A model generated the notes under the pieces. It made no database searches. It was not told where the DNA came from and was given only the letters and a program-made list of their open reading frames with translations. A stretch of DNA of 64,000 bases from Paraplanobispora takensis (GTDB lineage Bacteria; Actinomycetota; Actinomycetes; Streptosporangiales; Streptosporangiaceae), in the NCBI RefSeq assembly GCF_016863195.1, contig NZ_BOOK01000020.1:1-64000 (forward strand). The letters are read 5' to 3'. Positions 62,823 through 64,000 of this stretch are shown here, piece by piece. Every line of letters begins with the position of its first letter. The first letter of the stretch is position 1. Both the position numbers and the translations under genes were made by a program.

Positions 62823-64000
62823 CCGTGCCCCCCGATCTCCTCGCCGGAGGCGGCGGCGTTCACCGGCGCCCCCTCGTCTTCCCCGCCGGAAGCGACGCCG
62901 GACGCCGGCGTCGTCTCCCCTGCCCCGCCGGGAACGGCGTCCCGGTCACCGGCGTTGCCCTCCATGCGCGTCGGGAGCATCACCCGCACCCGGGTCCCGC
63001 CCTCCGGCCGCTCCTCGACCGTGCACGATCCTCCCAGCTCGGCGGCCCGCTCGCGCATCGACACCAGCCCGACCCCCTCCCGGCCGCCGCCGGCCTCGCG
63101 GGCGGGGGCCGCGCCGGCTCCCGTTCCGTCGTCGAGGATCTCCAGCACGAGAGCCGTCCCGGCCACCTCGATGCGCAACTCGGCCTCCGCCGTCCCCGCG
63201 TGCCTGCGCACGTTGGCCAGGGCCTCGGCCACGATGCGGTAGGCCGCCGCCTCGGTGGCGGCGGGCAGGGCGGGCAACTCGTCCGGTGCCCGCACGGCGA
63301 CGCGCAGGCTGGGCGCCTGCCGGATCGCGTGGGCGCGCAGGGCGCCGAGCAGCCCGAGGGAGTCCAGCGCCGGAGGCCGCAGCCCGTCCACGAGTGTCCG
63401 CACGTCGGTCATCGCCGCCTCGGCGTCGTCGACGATGTCGGCCAGCAGCCGCCGTACCTTGCCGTCCTCGGCCAGGTCGTGGGCGGTCTCGGCGCGCATG
63501 GTGAGCGCGGCCAGCGTGGGGCCCAGGCCGTCGTGCAGGTCGCGCCGGATGCGGCGGCGCTCCTCCTCGCGGGCCATCACCAGCCGCTCCCGGGAACGCC
63601 GCAGGTCGGCGGAGAGGCGGGCGGCGTGCACGGCCACGGCGACCTGCCGGGTCAGGTCGGTCAGCACCGCCAGGTCGCGCCGGCCGAACCTGCTCTCGCC
63701 CGGCCGGGGAGCGAGGACGAGGTCGCCGACCCGCTCGCCGTCGTAGACCAGCGGCAGCCGGAGCAGACCGCCGGCGGGACGGCCCGCCGGCCCTTCGCCC
63801 CGGCCCTCCTCCTCCCCGGGGGCCGGTCCCCGGCGCTCCTCCGGGGCCGGTCCGGAGGAGTGCCGCAGGCCCGCGGCCGTCTCCACCGCGGCGTACGGCA
63901 GGCGCAGGGCCTCGGCCACCGACCGGGCGACCCCGGACAGCACCGCGTCCGGCTCCTCGCTGGCCTCCAGGCGGCGGCCGAGCCGGGTGAGCACCGCGTA
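62819..64000 (-). CDS. GAF-domain sensor histidine kinase (5' end beyond window)
   Basis: At least 391 residues; the start lies past position 64000. A GAF domain occupies the visible N-terminal part (about residues 5-140), with a Gly/Glu/Pro-rich insertion in its middle (APEERRGPAPGEEEG). HisKA_3 with RRRIRRDLHDGLGPTLAAL and HATPase_c with AYRIVAEALANVRRHAG, DDGTGAG and GVGLVSMRERA follow. A Gly/Ala/Glu-rich tail of about 45 residues closes it. No membrane segment is in the visible part. It is paired with the response regulator at 62184. Confidence 0.9.
   Translation of the reverse strand, partial: YAVLTRLGRRLEASEEPDAVLSGVARSVAEALRLPYAAVETAAGLRHSSGPAPEERRGPAPGEEEGRGEGPAGRPAGGLLRLPLVYDGERVGDLVLAPRPGESRFGRRDLAVLTDLTRQVAVAVHAARLSADLRRSRERLVMAREEERRRIRRDLHDGLGPTLAALTMRAETAHDLAEDGKVRRLLADIVDDAEAAMTDVRTLVDGLRPPALDSLGLLGALRAHAIRQAPSLRVAVRAPDELPALPAATEAAAYRIVAEALANVRRHAGTAEAELRIEVAGTALVLEILDDGTGAGAAPAREAGGGREGVGLVSMRERAAELGGSCTVEERPEGGTRVRVMLPTRMEGNAGDRDAVPGGAGETTPASGVASGGEDEGAPVNAAASGEEIGGHG

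Overview
The window is very GC-rich DNA with strong G/C preference at third codon positions, many GTG starts and stop-start overlaps of the GTGA/ATGA/TGATG type. It points to a filamentous actinomycete, most likely of the Streptosporangiales. The main evidence is gene order. The metallopeptidase, DUF3499, manB and SIS-isomerase genes, then ahcY, mtrA-mtrB-lpqB, a ComF-like gene, hpf, secA and an Rv3235-type gene follow the Rv3259-Rv3235 order known from mycobacteria. A second actinobacterial block, known as Rv3689-Rv3695 (GDPD-like membrane protein, DUF4129, DUF4350, MoxR, DUF58, SpoIIM, RDD), lies between ahcY and mtrA. Assignment to an order is inference; no rRNA gene is present.

Layout. 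0-4.7 kb: sugar-phosphate genes and a cation efflux transporter. 4.8-7.2 kb: a LuxR-type two-component pair and a MerR regulator. 7.3-10.1 kb: two different S-adenosylhomocysteine hydrolases. 10.1-12.4 kb: a divergent pair of exported proteins (DUF305 lipoprotein and LVIVD-repeat protein). 12.5-21.9 kb: the RDD/SpoIIM/M48/DUF58/MoxR/DUF4350/DUF4129/GDPD-like envelope cluster. 22.2-34.5 kb: mtrAB-lpqB, ComF-like gene, a probable raiA-type RNA in front of hpf, a NarL-type regulator, a YcaQ-like gene and secA. 35.4-43.1 kb: a complete N-acetylglucosamine-type PTS relay (EI, HPr, IIA, IIB, IIC) with a DasR-like regulator, two dre-like operators, a SIS-domain protein and a secreted GH3 hexosaminidase. 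43.3-45.8 kb: another two-component pair and a short, apparently truncated exported protein. 46-51.8 kb: acyl-CoA metabolism and three HAD proteins. 51.9-55.5 kb: a penicillin-binding transpeptidase divergent from a LysR gene overlapping a beta-lactamase-like gene. 55.6-60.6 kb: acetoacetyl-CoA synthetase, a DUF234-type ATPase behind a 41-bp perfect palindrome, and an HxlR/oxidoreductase-SnoaL pair. 60.7-64 kb: a GNAT acetyltransferase, a membrane protein and a third LuxR-type pair, its kinase cut by the window edge.

How the genes work together. The PTS locus is the clearest functional unit: the GH3 lipoprotein would release amino sugars outside the cell, the PTS would import and phosphorylate them, the SIS protein would act on the phosphosugar, and the DasR-like repressor would respond through its operators. 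MtrAB-LpqB, SecA, Hpf and the MoxR-DUF58 cluster are envelope, secretion and dormancy functions. The LysR, beta-lactamase-like and PBP trio resembles the beta-lactam response genes of Streptomyces cacaoi. Several promoters place a TANNNT element 6-7 bp before the start codon, which predicts leaderless mRNAs.
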